Below are positions 28,297 through 37,325 of a DNA stretch of 64,000 nucleotides, one piece after another. Origin of the DNA: an uncultured Bacteroides sp. (lineage in GTDB: Bacteria > Bacteroidota > Bacteroidia > Bacteroidales > Bacteroidaceae); contig NZ_OY782855.1 of assembly GCF_963678425.1 (NCBI RefSeq), positions 1,736,001 through 1,800,000 of the forward strand, given 5' to 3'. Position numbers and translations under genes: made by a program. Below the pieces are notes generated by a model. That model searched no databases, had not been told where the DNA came from, and worked only from the letters and a program-made list of their open reading frames with translations. Numbering within the stretch: the first letter of the stretch is position 1; each line of letters opens with the position of its first letter.

Positions 28297-29577
28297 TTAA
28301 AGTCTTCCATCAATAAAATTCATAGGTAGTATGCTCTTCACATCATAAACCACACCATTTGTATTTGCCAGGAAATCACGGATTTTGCAATCTTTAAAAG
28401 CGTTGTGAGCTACAGCAAGAATCACAGCATCATATTTGTATTTCAATGATTCTATGGATTTATTGATTATGCTAATGCCATATTCATGCTTTACCTTCTC
28501 AGCATTAGCCCATGGATCATATACTGTTATGTTGTTGGTGTATCCAGCCAAAGTGGAATAAATATCAATGATTTTCGTATTTCGAATATCCGGACAGTCC
28601 TCTTTAAAAGTAATACCGAGTATAAGAATCTTTGAATCCTTTACCAATATACCTTTCTTATTCATTAACTTGATTACCTGGCTAGCAACATAATTACCCA
28701 TACCTTCGTTCAATCTGCGAGCTGATGTCATTATTCTTGGGAGAACTTTAAAAACCTCTGCTTTTTGAATCAGATAATAAGGATCCACGCCAATACAATG
28801 TCCACCAACCAATCCTGGTTTCAACTTTATAAAATTCCATTTAGTAGATGCTGCTTCTATTACTTCAGTAGTATCAATTCCCATAGCATTGAAAATCTTG
28901 GCAAGCTCATTCATAAAGGCAATATTCACATCTCGCTGAGAATTTTCTATTATCTTGGATGCTTCTGCTACTTTAATAGAAGATGCTTTGTGCGTACCAT
29001 TTACCAAAACAGAATTATAAACACGATCAATAATATTTGCAATTTCAGGTGTAGAGCCAGAAGTAACTTTCTTAATTTTTTCTACAGTATGTTCTTTATC
29101 ACCGGGATTAATACGTTCAGGAGAATAACCGGCATAGAACTCAACATTATACTTCAAACCAGACACTTTTTCTACAACTGGGATACATTCGTCTTCAGTT
29201 ACACCCGGGTAAACAGTAGATTCATAGACTACAATATCCCCTTTTGAAATGACATTACCAACAGTAGTGCTGGCACCAATCAGTGGAATCAAGTCCGGAC
29301 GGTTATCCACATCTACAGGAGTAGGAACAGCAACTATATAAAAATTGCAATCTCTGATATCAGCCAGATTAGAAGAACAAACAAAACCATTCTTTATTGC
29401 ATTTTGTAATAGTTCATCACTTACTTCCAACGTTGAATCGTGTCCGGTCATCAAAGAATCAACACGAGTTTTGTTTAAATCAAAACCAATTGTTTTATAC
29501 TTGGTTGAGAATAATCGGGCCAAAGGAAGACCTACATAACCAAGACCGATCACTGCTATCTTAATATTAGTATCCAT
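28297..29577 (-). CDS. UDP-N-acetylhexosamine 6-dehydrogenase (WbpO/TviB type)
   Basis: Oxidises a UDP-HexNAc to the uronic acid with two NAD+. Seen: Rossmann loop GLGYVGLPLA (11-20), the TPVDVDNRPDL segment typical of the TviB/WbpO branch, catalytic Cys261 in GGHCIGVDPYYL, and the C-terminal domain with KILILGITFKEDCPDIRNTK. 426 residues is typical. It supplies an acidic sugar for the module A polymer. UDP-GlcNAc and UDP-GalNAc forms cannot be told apart by eye. No epimerase gene accompanies it here. Confidence 0.93.
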   Translation of the reverse strand: MDTNIKIAVIGLGYVGLPLARLFSTKYKTIGFDLNKTRVDSLMTGHDSTLEVSDELLQNAIKNGFVCSSNLADIRDCNFYIVAVPTPVDVDNRPDLIPLIGASTTVGNVISKGDIVVYESTVYPGVTEDECIPVVEKVSGLKYNVEFYAGYSPERINPGDKEHTVEKIKKVTSGSTPEIANIIDRVYNSVLVNGTHKASSIKVAEASKIIENSQRDVNIAFMNELAKIFNAMGIDTTEVIEAASTKWNFIKLKPGLVGGHCIGVDPYYLIQKAEVFKVLPRIMTSARRLNEGMGNYVASQVIKLMNKKGILVKDSKILILGITFKEDCPDIRNTKIIDIYSTLAGYTNNITVYDPWANAEKVKHEYGISIINKSIESLKYKYDAVILAVAHNAFKDCKIRDFLANTNGVVYDVKSILPMNFIDGRL

Positions 29578-29579
29578 AT

Positions 29580-30515
29580 TTATTTATTTGTTTCTACTTT
29601 TTCAAATCTTAAAGCATGAGTAAACTTTAGCAAAACAATGTGAAAATCAGGGAAATATAACTTAATCCACATTTCAACAGCTATAAATGGATATCTGTAC
29701 CAAAAATGTCTTTTAATAAATATAAGCCGTTCTTTCGCATAAAATCCAAAAGGGGAAAACAACATCTTTTTTCTTTCGGCAAAGCTCATTTTTGAATAAC
29801 CATCTAAATTAAAAGTATGATCATTGCTGCATCTTCCACAATAAGAAGCTGTTAATAAGACTGGCATTTTATTTTTCTTAGCAACCAAGGAATAATCATA
29901 ATCAGCTAAACACTGAATATATTTTTCAAAAAATATCCCAATCTTATCCACAACAGTTGCATGAACCATTAAAATATTAGCATTTGCTACATCAATCATT
30001 TGTGGAATCCCTATTGGATCTAATCTTTTACTAATGTTTAGAAATTTATTTATATATACAGTTCCTCCATAAGTCGTTTTATTGAAGTTCTCTTTTGAAG
30101 TTGTACAACCGGAGTAAATACCTGCTACAAGATAATTCTTCAAGCAATATTCGTGAGTCTTAAATAATTCTTCAAATAAATTGTTTAATACGTCTGTATC
30201 ATCGTTCATAAGCAAATAAAAATCAAACCCACCTTCTTTTAATGCATGCTTCCAGGCAAGTCTCATTCCGCCATTATAAAACAAAGAGCCGGATCCTTGA
30301 ATAATTGTTATATAAAAATCAGGAAATGTTTTACGAATTGCATCTGCTGTTCCATCTGTACAACCATCATCAGTTATATAAACATGAATATCCACAGCAT
30401 CATCGATAGATTCTTTTGAATTATACTCCAGCTCTGCGGCAAAAAGACTTTTCAGGCATGAGATAGTTTTATCTTTCCGATTAAAGCATGTTAGAAGTGC
30501 TGCAATCTTTTTCAT
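29580..30515 (-). CDS. GT2 glycosyltransferase, rhamnosyltransferase-like
   Basis: GT-A fold: AALLTCFNRKDKT start, ITDDGCTDGTAD, a GGMRLAWKHAL segment with LLMNDDTD as the DXD motif, and C-terminal helices. 311 residues. This arrangement is frequent in transferases annotated as rhamnosyltransferases, but the donor is a guess. It follows the acyltransferase gene by 1 bp. Confidence 0.85.
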   Translation of the reverse strand: MKKIAALLTCFNRKDKTISCLKSLFAAELEYNSKESIDDAVDIHVYITDDGCTDGTADAIRKTFPDFYITIIQGSGSLFYNGGMRLAWKHALKEGGFDFYLLMNDDTDVLNNLFEELFKTHEYCLKNYLVAGIYSGCTTSKENFNKTTYGGTVYINKFLNISKRLDPIGIPQMIDVANANILMVHATVVDKIGIFFEKYIQCLADYDYSLVAKKNKMPVLLTASYCGRCSNDHTFNLDGYSKMSFAERKKMLFSPFGFYAKERLIFIKRHFWYRYPFIAVEMWIKLYFPDFHIVLLKFTHALRFEKVETNK

Positions 30516-30516
30516 A

Positions 30517-31134
30517 TCATATCATTTTTATGAATTTTGCGGGATTCCCTCCGTAAATAGTATGTGATGGAATATCCTTACAGACTACAGAACCAGCTCC
30601 TATCACCGCTCCTTCTCCAATTGTTACACCTTTTAAAATAATGCATCGTGCCCCAATAAATACGTTATCACAAATTGCTATTGGCATAGAACTTGTTACA
30701 TCTGATTTATTGTTAATTCTATCATCAATTTTCAATGGATGACTGTCTGTATCAGTTATAATACATCCAGATCCGATAAGTACATTATTTCCAATTGCTA
30801 TCAATTTCGTAGCATTTATTGTGCTACCAGATATTCCCACATTATTTCCAATTATAATTTTACTATCTTGCTTGGAAATATTAAATATATTGGGCTGTAT
30901 CAATCCAATGGAATTACTTGTTGTTTTGCTATTTGCAGTAAAAAACTTTCCTATAAAGATTTCTCCTCCCTTTCCTGGTAGATAAAAAGGATGCCTAATT
31001 ACTCTTATCCTTCCTTTTAAATTATAACTTGCATCAAAAGGGATCCTGCTGCGTATGCAATAATAAAATGTTGGTATAACAACAAGGAAAAAACGTGCTA
31101 TATATTTAATAAGACTCATCATATAAACATTCAT
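30517..31134 (-). CDS. Hexapeptide-repeat acyltransferase
   Basis: Left-handed beta-helix protein: residues ~70-195 are repeated [LIV]G-type hexapeptides (IIGNNVGISGSTI, IGNNVLIGSGC, VFIGARCIILKGVTIGEGAVIGAGSVV, and the closing NPAKFI). N-terminal ~30 residues are hydrophobic. It most likely O-acetylates a sugar of the module A unit. It overlaps the upstream glycosyltransferase by 4 bp. Confidence 0.87.
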   Translation of the reverse strand: MNVYMMSLIKYIARFFLVVIPTFYYCIRSRIPFDASYNLKGRIRVIRHPFYLPGKGGEIFIGKFFTANSKTTSNSIGLIQPNIFNISKQDSKIIIGNNVGISGSTINATKLIAIGNNVLIGSGCIITDTDSHPLKIDDRINNKSDVTSSMPIAICDNVFIGARCIILKGVTIGEGAVIGAGSVVCKDIPSHTIYGGNPAKFIKMI

Positions 31135-32216
31135 TTAAAGCTGTTATAAACGTGTATAATCTCATTAAATTTACTACTGTTCTTTTTTATTTTAAGCATT
31201 TGTTTAAACTGATCAAGATTATTATATACATTTAGAATAGCCGATAGAAAGTCTGAATTATTATTTAGCCTATAAATAACACAAGAATCTATACGAGGTA
31301 CTGCATCAGAAGCTATAACGACACAATTTGAATCTACGGCTTCACGTATTGAAATTGAATCACCATCACTTGTTGTTGGCCTTAAATATAAGTCGGTTTG
31401 TTTAAACAATGAAACCATTGATGAAATAGGCGATGTAACAATCAGGATATTTGATTCCAAAGCACTTTCCTTAATTTTTTCCTGCAAAACAGACTCTAAT
31501 TCACGACTGTTTGGCATAATCATTACCAATCCAAAATCCGCAATATACTTTTTTAACAATTCAGCTATTTCTATCACTTGACGAACTCCGTACACATCCT
31601 GATTTTCTAATTGATTAGAGAAAGCATAAAAGCTAATTTTCAGGCTCTTTCCAGATAAGAAAGATAATATTTCATTAGGCAGAATATCATTATTCAGAGT
31701 TCCAATATATGCAGGTATTAAATTAATATTCTGCGAAGTAATTTTCAAACTCTTCAATTGATTCTTAACGTTCTCATTAACGGCAATCCACCTGATCCGT
31801 TTTTCAAATCTGAGTAATATTCTAAATCCAATCTTGAAAATGTAGGGATACTTAAGCAGTAATTGAAATTGGTCATGAATAGTGAATACTAATTTCTTCT
31901 TAGAAAAAAACAAAAGAAACAAGAATGAATAGCTTTCCCAAATCGGTAAATGATGAAAATGAACTATATCACTTTTATCTTTAATTAACTGCCTTACAAC
32001 ACATACCAAAGATGAGAATATGCCATATTTTAGTATCATTTTATTCTTTAATAAAGCACATTTCACATAAGAAGGAGCGTCTGGCACCTCATATTTCAAA
32101 TAAGAATATACATATTCTAACATATTTTCTTCAAATAATCTTTGAGATAACTGCTTAACATGTATGCTAACACCCCCAATTGGAGGAGGAAAGTTCCCCA
32201 TAATCGAGATTTTCAT
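31131..32216 (-). CDS. GT4-like glycosyltransferase
   Basis: GT-B type: MGNFPPPIGGVSIHVKQLSQ opening (acceptor domain), FHHLPIWES, then donor domain with a PTTSDGDSISIREAVDSNCVVIASD segment, where the conserved acidic residues sit. 361 residues. Specific donor unknown. Part of the continuous minus-strand transcript of module A (4-bp overlap downstream). Confidence 0.85.
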   Translation of the reverse strand: MKISIMGNFPPPIGGVSIHVKQLSQRLFEENMLEYVYSYLKYEVPDAPSYVKCALLKNKMILKYGIFSSLVCVVRQLIKDKSDIVHFHHLPIWESYSFLFLLFFSKKKLVFTIHDQFQLLLKYPYIFKIGFRILLRFEKRIRWIAVNENVKNQLKSLKITSQNINLIPAYIGTLNNDILPNEILSFLSGKSLKISFYAFSNQLENQDVYGVRQVIEIAELLKKYIADFGLVMIMPNSRELESVLQEKIKESALESNILIVTSPISSMVSLFKQTDLYLRPTTSDGDSISIREAVDSNCVVIASDAVPRIDSCVIYRLNNNSDFLSAILNVYNNLDQFKQMLKIKKNSSKFNEIIHVYNSFK

Positions 32217-32225
32217 AAAATAGTA

Positions 32226-32828
32226 TTATATTTTTAGTATTCGCATTAAATCTTCCTTGCTAAATCTTTCATTTTCCTGATATAAGATAGCCTCATGCTT
32301 CATTATATCAGCAATATCCCATCTGAATTTTAAAACCTTGGCAGGCACTCCTGCTGATATAGAATATGGAGGAAGGCTCTTGTTTACTACACTTCCAGCT
32401 GCAACAATAGCGCCTCTGCCGATTCTTACTCCTTTAAGAATTATGACTCCTGTACCCACCCATACATCGGTATCTACAAAAACAGATTCATCATCAGCAG
32501 GCCGTTTATCTATAATTTTATAATCCTTTAAAAACTTGCCGACTATATGAGATGAGTGATTTCCGCCTATAATTGTTACATTAGGTGCAAAGAGAACATT
32601 ATCAGCAACATGAATTTCACTATTGGATGCCATAAAAACGGCTCCACACCCAATCTGAATATGATTACCTAAATAAATATTACTATACCAGAACTCTGAT
32701 TTATCAGAATAAAAAGAAACATCTTCACCACAAGATGCAAATAATGATTTATAATATGGCCTCATTATTCGGTTAACAACTTTCCTAAAAAGGAGAATAA
32801 TTCCAACTAAAATTCTCATAAAATGCAT
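32226..32828 (-). CDS. CatB/WbbJ-like O-acetyltransferase
   Basis: Left-handed beta-helix acetyltransferase: NIYLGNHIQIGCGAVF, NVTIIGGNHSSHIVGK with the catalytic His, and VWVGTGVIILKGVRIGRGAIVAAGSVV, ending GVPAKVLKFRW. 200 residues. Second O-acetyltransferase of module A; 9 bp separate it from the downstream glycosyltransferase. Confidence 0.88.
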   Translation of the reverse strand: MHFMRILVGIILLFRKVVNRIMRPYYKSLFASCGEDVSFYSDKSEFWYSNIYLGNHIQIGCGAVFMASNSEIHVADNVLFAPNVTIIGGNHSSHIVGKFLKDYKIIDKRPADDESVFVDTDVWVGTGVIILKGVRIGRGAIVAAGSVVNKSLPPYSISAGVPAKVLKFRWDIADIMKHEAILYQENERFSKEDLMRILKI

Positions 32829-32842
32829 TATTTAAGATTAAT

Positions 32843-34114
32843 TCAGGAATTATGTCTATCTATTTTTGTTAAACACATACAAAATCCTAAAAAGAGAGGG
32901 AAGCAAGCAAACTGAAAGGGACAAACAGTCATACAAGTGAGAACTGTATATAAAATGCAAATAAAAGACATACGTTTGTATTTTGAATACGCGATTAATC
33001 TATAAAGAATTATCAGGAACGTTATTAATCCAACTATGCCGTAATCAAATAATATTTGCAAGAAATTATTATGAGGAGACCAATCTAACGGACCTTTTCT
33101 ACAAAGAACTAAAGACCAATCAGATCCACCTCCCAGAAGAATCGCAAATATATTCTGGTCCAGATAATTCATTATGCCAGTATACCAAATAACCATTCGT
33201 CCTGATCCACCAGAATCATCTGAAATCCTCATTAAAATTGCATCAAAAAAACCCATTTTATAAAAAACGAAAGCTGCAAAAAGAAGTAATATTGTTACAA
33301 ACGTTTTTTTCAAAAAAGACACTTTCGACATAAACAAAGCTAAGGTACAGGCAATTGCTGTTGAGATTAAAGCTCCACGTGAAGATAATTGCAACAAAGT
33401 ATATAGACTAGCCACAAATGTGAATATACTAAGAATATCCATATATATACTGTTGAAAGGCCTATATAATCTCGAAATATATACAAACGACAATACAGTA
33501 CCTATTCCAATTGTAGCGCCTAAATAATTGGGATCTGTCCAATAAGAGCGGGAAATTTCTTCAAAAAAAGAATTGTACTGAACAAGCTCAAACGTAATGC
33601 TAAAAAAATATGAATATATTGATAATATAAGTGAATAAACTATGAAACTCGCAAAATATAATGACAATGAGAACTTACTCTTTACAAAATAGTATAACAA
33701 ACTAATAATTAAAGTATATTTAAAGAATGCAAACTTATCACTTAGATTGATAAGAGTTACAACAGTAGTATATAAAATAAAAGCAATCCAAATCTTATCA
33801 ATTCTATTTTCATCTTTAAATAAGCTATTTTGATTTCTGGTAAATATTCCTGCTATTATCAGAAAAATTAAATAAAGAAGAGATTCTGTAGGTAAATAAC
33901 CAAACGGAGCAACAGAATTCACACGTATAGTAAAAAAAACAGTTACTAAAGCTGGTATAGCCTGAGAATAATACAACAACGGAGCGAAAAAAAGGATAGT
34001 ATACAATATTCTTATAGACATGGGTGGTGATACCATGTCTATATTTACCCATGAAACAAGAATAGCTAATAAGATAATATAATGGCCGATTATTATTTTT
34101 ACGTCTGGCTTCAT
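32843..34114 (-). CDS. O-antigen polymerase/ligase-family membrane protein (Wzy, module A)
   Basis: About ten membrane helices over 423 residues. The Wzy_C signature is visible: SSRGALIS in the middle loop region, and GGGSDWSLVL...LDWSPHNNFLQILFDYGIVG in the large loop (His near the end). It polymerises lipid-linked repeat units on the outer face of the inner membrane. Distinct from the second polymerase at 44517-45812. A 232-bp gap separates it from the next upstream gene. Confidence 0.85.
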   Translation of the reverse strand: MKPDVKIIIGHYIILLAILVSWVNIDMVSPPMSIRILYTILFFAPLLYYSQAIPALVTVFFTIRVNSVAPFGYLPTESLLYLIFLIIAGIFTRNQNSLFKDENRIDKIWIAFILYTTVVTLINLSDKFAFFKYTLIISLLYYFVKSKFSLSLYFASFIVYSLILSIYSYFFSITFELVQYNSFFEEISRSYWTDPNYLGATIGIGTVLSFVYISRLYRPFNSIYMDILSIFTFVASLYTLLQLSSRGALISTAIACTLALFMSKVSFLKKTFVTILLLFAAFVFYKMGFFDAILMRISDDSGGSGRMVIWYTGIMNYLDQNIFAILLGGGSDWSLVLCRKGPLDWSPHNNFLQILFDYGIVGLITFLIILYRLIAYSKYKRMSFICILYTVLTCMTVCPFQFACFPLFLGFCMCLTKIDRHNS

Positions 34115-34346
34115 TTAATCAAGATTTAAGACCAATTATCCATAATCTTTAAAACATGTCTCTTACCATTTTCTATTCATCATTTTAAGCCACATACAAA
34201 ACCGATCTTCTATATATATCAAAAAGTATTTTCACTTATTTTTTTACGGGATTTATATATCTTCTCCCAAAACGCTTTAAATCCAAGTTTAATTTGCCAG
34301 ACATTATATATAAGTACAATGTCTAATTAATCAGATTCAGGAACTG

Positions 34347-35297
34347 TTATTTAGAGGGAATTATAATTAAAAAAAATCTGAGAAAATAAAAATACTTAAT
34401 TAAATATGCAAAAGTCATTTTAAAAGATATAATACCTGAATTCCGGATATCTTCATAAATTTCATCTAAAGGCATTTTTGATTTCAATAGCAACAAGAAT
34501 TTGGCATATAAGAACTCTTCTATAACTTTTTTTTTCAATCTATCGATTTCTTTGCCATTCTCTTTTGAAAGATAAAACATTCTAATTTTGTATGTACTTT
34601 CATTAAAGGAGAGTTGCTTATATACATTTTTAGAATGGCTGGCAGAGTTCTCCAATATTCTATAAACCCCTTGAATTTCATTTATAAATTTCACCTTTGA
34701 ATGTAATGCAAAGTATAACCAAGTAGGATAATCTCCCATTACCCAGCTTAATTTTTCAGGATGTATATCTTTCAAATAATTGGAGTAAATATCTTTTCTA
34801 TAGCAAGTTGTTAACGAAGGTATTGAGTTAAATAAAATCAGATTTCTAAAAATACAATACTGATCTCCAATTCTTTCCCTTCTGAATTTATTTGTACTTT
34901 GTTGAAAACATCTAGCTTTAGAATAAACCAAACCAACGTCTTCATATTTCTCTAACAGATCAACTTGATTCTGTAATTTCAAAGGATCAATCCAATAATC
35001 ATCCCCTTCACAGAATGCAATGTATTTTCCTTTTGCTCTTGGATATTGGAAAGTTATGGATATAGAAATACCCTTTGAAAATTGATTTTCTGTTTGGTAA
35101 ATCGGTTTAATAATATCAGGATATTTAACCTCATATTCACGTACAATATCGGCAGTTTGATCAGTTGATGCATCGTCATGAACCAGAACTTCAAAAGAGA
35201 AATCTGTTTTTTGCATCAAAAATCCTTCTATACACTGCCTTATATAGGGCTCATGATTGTATGTTTGGCAAAAAATACTAACTAGAAGGCCTGCCAT
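34347..35297 (-). CDS. GT2 glycosyltransferase, first gene of module A
   Basis: GT-A fold: VSIFCQTYNHEPYIRQCIEG at the start, VHDDASTDQTADI, FCEGDDYWIDP as the DXD-like metal site, and VMGDYPTWLY around residue 190. 316 residues. It is the most upstream gene of module A and lies 171 bases from the 42-bp element at 35469-35510. Donor unknown. Confidence 0.87.
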   Translation of the reverse strand: MAGLLVSIFCQTYNHEPYIRQCIEGFLMQKTDFSFEVLVHDDASTDQTADIVREYEVKYPDIIKPIYQTENQFSKGISISITFQYPRAKGKYIAFCEGDDYWIDPLKLQNQVDLLEKYEDVGLVYSKARCFQQSTNKFRRERIGDQYCIFRNLILFNSIPSLTTCYRKDIYSNYLKDIHPEKLSWVMGDYPTWLYFALHSKVKFINEIQGVYRILENSASHSKNVYKQLSFNESTYKIRMFYLSKENGKEIDRLKKKVIEEFLYAKFLLLLKSKMPLDEIYEDIRNSGIISFKMTFAYLIKYFYFLRFFLIIIPSK

Positions 35298-35468
35298 TTT
35301 TTATATCTATTATTTGTTACAAAAACAATTCTTTTCACTGCCATATAGTTGATTAACCAGAATCAGTATAATCTTTTGTTTAAAATCATATTCTATACTT
35401 TAAATATTACACCATCCCAACACATCTGTCCAACAGGTATTCACTTGTCCTAATTAAAGTCAACTTAA

Positions 35469-35510
35469 TTACATAAAAAAGGTGGTCACTAACATATGTA
35501 GCAACTAAAT
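35469..35510. repeat. 42-bp shared element, copy 1
   Basis: Matches 54074-54115 at 39 of 42 bases, same orientation. Core: GGTGGTCACTAACA followed by ATGTAGCAAC. It lies 171 bases before the first gene of module A. Either a leader/regulatory element or a recombination boundary. Confidence 0.85.
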
Positions 35511-35802
35511 TTATTCAAAACATCTCATTCATAATAAGTCAACAAAAGTTTTAACTTTTAGACTATTTTTATAAGAAAGATAGATAAAAGAAGATATTTA
35601 TACATCATTTAAAACAAATAGAGCAATGAAAATGTTGCACTAAGTTTCATAATTCAGCCAAAAAGATAAAATGTACAATCCGCTCTAATTTCCATATAAA
35701 AAAGACAACAAATAACAACAATGAAAAATGATAGATTCTAGTTATATTTGTTTTTGACATTTATGATTATTCTGTCTTATACTATTCAGGAAAGTCAAAT
35801 AA

Positions 35803-35843
35803 AAATCTCCCGCCATCCTTTTAAGAAAGATGGCGGGAGATTT
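35803..35843 (-). terminator. Strong terminator after module B
   Basis: Perfect 15-bp GC-rich arms 35803-35817 and 35829-35843. On the minus strand the stem is followed by a T5 run. It lies about 270 bases after the dehydratase stop codon and would end the module B transcript before module A. Confidence 0.85.
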
Positions 35844-35845
35844 AA

Positions 35846-35882
35846 AAAACATAACCGGAGTTCAGATAAAACATAACCGGAG
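35846..35882. repeat. Two 15-bp direct repeats, 22-bp period
   Basis: AAAACATAACCGGAG occurs at 35846-35860 and 35868-35882, next to the terminator. Same face of the helix at ~2 turns; possible protein-binding pair or slippage remnant. Confidence 0.6.
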
Positions 35883-36116
35883 ATGACCTTTTCTGGAATA
35901 GGTTTACAGTTTTAGCAGTTATTACTAAGATCAGTTTAAAATATTTTTCTTATTTCTAAATACCGTTTACGTTATAGTTTTTTGTGGTTATTACTAGAAT
36001 TAAATTATAATATATTCGTAATCCTGATGATATACATTCCGGGTATAAAAACGAATTATATTACCTATTCTTTTAATGTATAAATATTTATACTCTTATT
36101 ACACAAGTATATAATT

Positions 36117-37325
36117 TTACATTTTAGAATCTAAATTTTTACCTTTCTCCACATGATCAAAATTAATCAGGAATTTTTTCACGATATCCACTATCTCGCT
36201 TTTAGTAGTATAGGATGAAGAGAACGCAGTGTTTAATGAGCTGAATAGCTCATCAATATCCTTTATTTTACGACGAGAGCCATTCTTTACAACACCTAAC
36301 GATTGGTATTCTCCCCATAACACTGATTCATCTTTTGTATAAAACTCCTCATATTCTTTTTCACCTGTAGTATCTGAGGTTGAATAAAATACCGGATAAT
36401 TTATATCATCGTCCTTTCTTTCGGCAGCCATCTTGCGTGCCTCTTCTTCCGAGCCACATTCATAAGCCTTATAGCCTAACTCATCCAGAAAACGGGTAGC
36501 TATTTCTGAAAAAGTAAGCATCTGATCCTGTTTCAACTTAGGAAAGAAAATCTCTCCCGAACGTCCCAGCATACAAGCCATCATGCAAATCTGCCCACTT
36601 TCTTCAGGAGAAACAAAATAACGACGCACATCCGACGGTGCACTTAAAGGCTGACGTTTCATCACACGGTCAATGAAACCGGCTAAAAGAGAGCCATTCG
36701 AAAAAGCCACATTGGCAAAACGAGCAGTAGCAACTGAATATTGCTTCGAATAAGTCATAATCACATCTTCCATAATCTTCTTACTTCCTCCCATGATATT
36801 CACCGGATTCGCGGCTTTATCAGTAGAAACACAGAAGAATCTCCGAGGAGGAATCTCTGACAACAATTTTAGGAGTTTACATGCATGAAGCACATTATTC
36901 TCTAGCAAAGCCTGAACGGAGAACTCATCTTTCTCACTCCGCACATGCTTATGAGCCGAGAAATTGGCAACAATATCAAAACCTCGTTCACGGCGAAACA
37001 TCTTCTTAAACACCGGATCGGCATAATTAATCGGATATGTTTTAAATTCCTTTGGCACATAGGTCCCATACGAACTATGCAAGTCTCTTGTAAGCTCAGC
37101 TAAGCCATTTTCTGAGATATCCACCACCGTCAGTTTAGCCGGTTTAAATTTCAGCACAGCTCTGATATAAGAAGACCCAATTGTACCAGCACCCCCGATA
37201 ACCAGAATGCTTCGCCCTTCTATTTCCTCACGAAGTTTTTCTTTATTCGCAATAATATCTTTTAGAAAAAGACTTTCATTACGGAAGGTTATATTCCTCT
37301 CAATAAAACGATTAACATCAATCAT
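36117..37325 (-). CDS. SDR-family NDP-sugar dehydratase/epimerase (CapD/PglF-like)
   Basis: Short-form polysaccharide_synt_2 protein acting on UDP-GlcNAc-type substrates (4,6-dehydratase and/or 5-epimerase). Seen: NAD loop VIGGAGTIGSS (42-51), NFSAHKHVRSEKD and VSTDKAANPVNIMGGSKK, the motifs that hold the catalytic residues in this family, though both are slightly off the usual AAxKHVP and MGATK forms. 402 residues with an unusual C-terminal ~60. Its start overlaps the sugar transferase gene by 8 bp. With the aminotransferase and GNAT genes upstream it forms a 4-amino-4,6-dideoxy sugar set. Confidence 0.85.
   Translation of the reverse strand: MIDVNRFIERNITFRNESLFLKDIIANKEKLREEIEGRSILVIGGAGTIGSSYIRAVLKFKPAKLTVVDISENGLAELTRDLHSSYGTYVPKEFKTYPINYADPVFKKMFRRERGFDIVANFSAHKHVRSEKDEFSVQALLENNVLHACKLLKLLSEIPPRRFFCVSTDKAANPVNIMGGSKKIMEDVIMTYSKQYSVATARFANVAFSNGSLLAGFIDRVMKRQPLSAPSDVRRYFVSPEESGQICMMACMLGRSGEIFFPKLKQDQMLTFSEIATRFLDELGYKAYECGSEEEARKMAAERKDDDINYPVFYSTSDTTGEKEYEEFYTKDESVLWGEYQSLGVVKNGSRRKIKDIDELFSSLNTAFSSSYTTKSEIVDIVKKFLINFDHVEKGKNLDSKM

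Larger units (their letters stand above)
35298..36116. other. Intermodule spacer
   Basis: 819 bases with no gene. It holds the 42-bp shared element (35469-35510), a strong hairpin terminator (35803-35843), a pair of 15-bp direct repeats (35846-35882), and AT-rich sequence up to the dehydratase gene. No exact minus-strand TAnnTTTG was found. Confidence 0.6.

Noticed and set aside
35846..35882. Possible CRISPR array (repeated AAAACATAACCGGAG)
   Set aside because: Only two copies with a 7-base gap; no cas genes and no further units.
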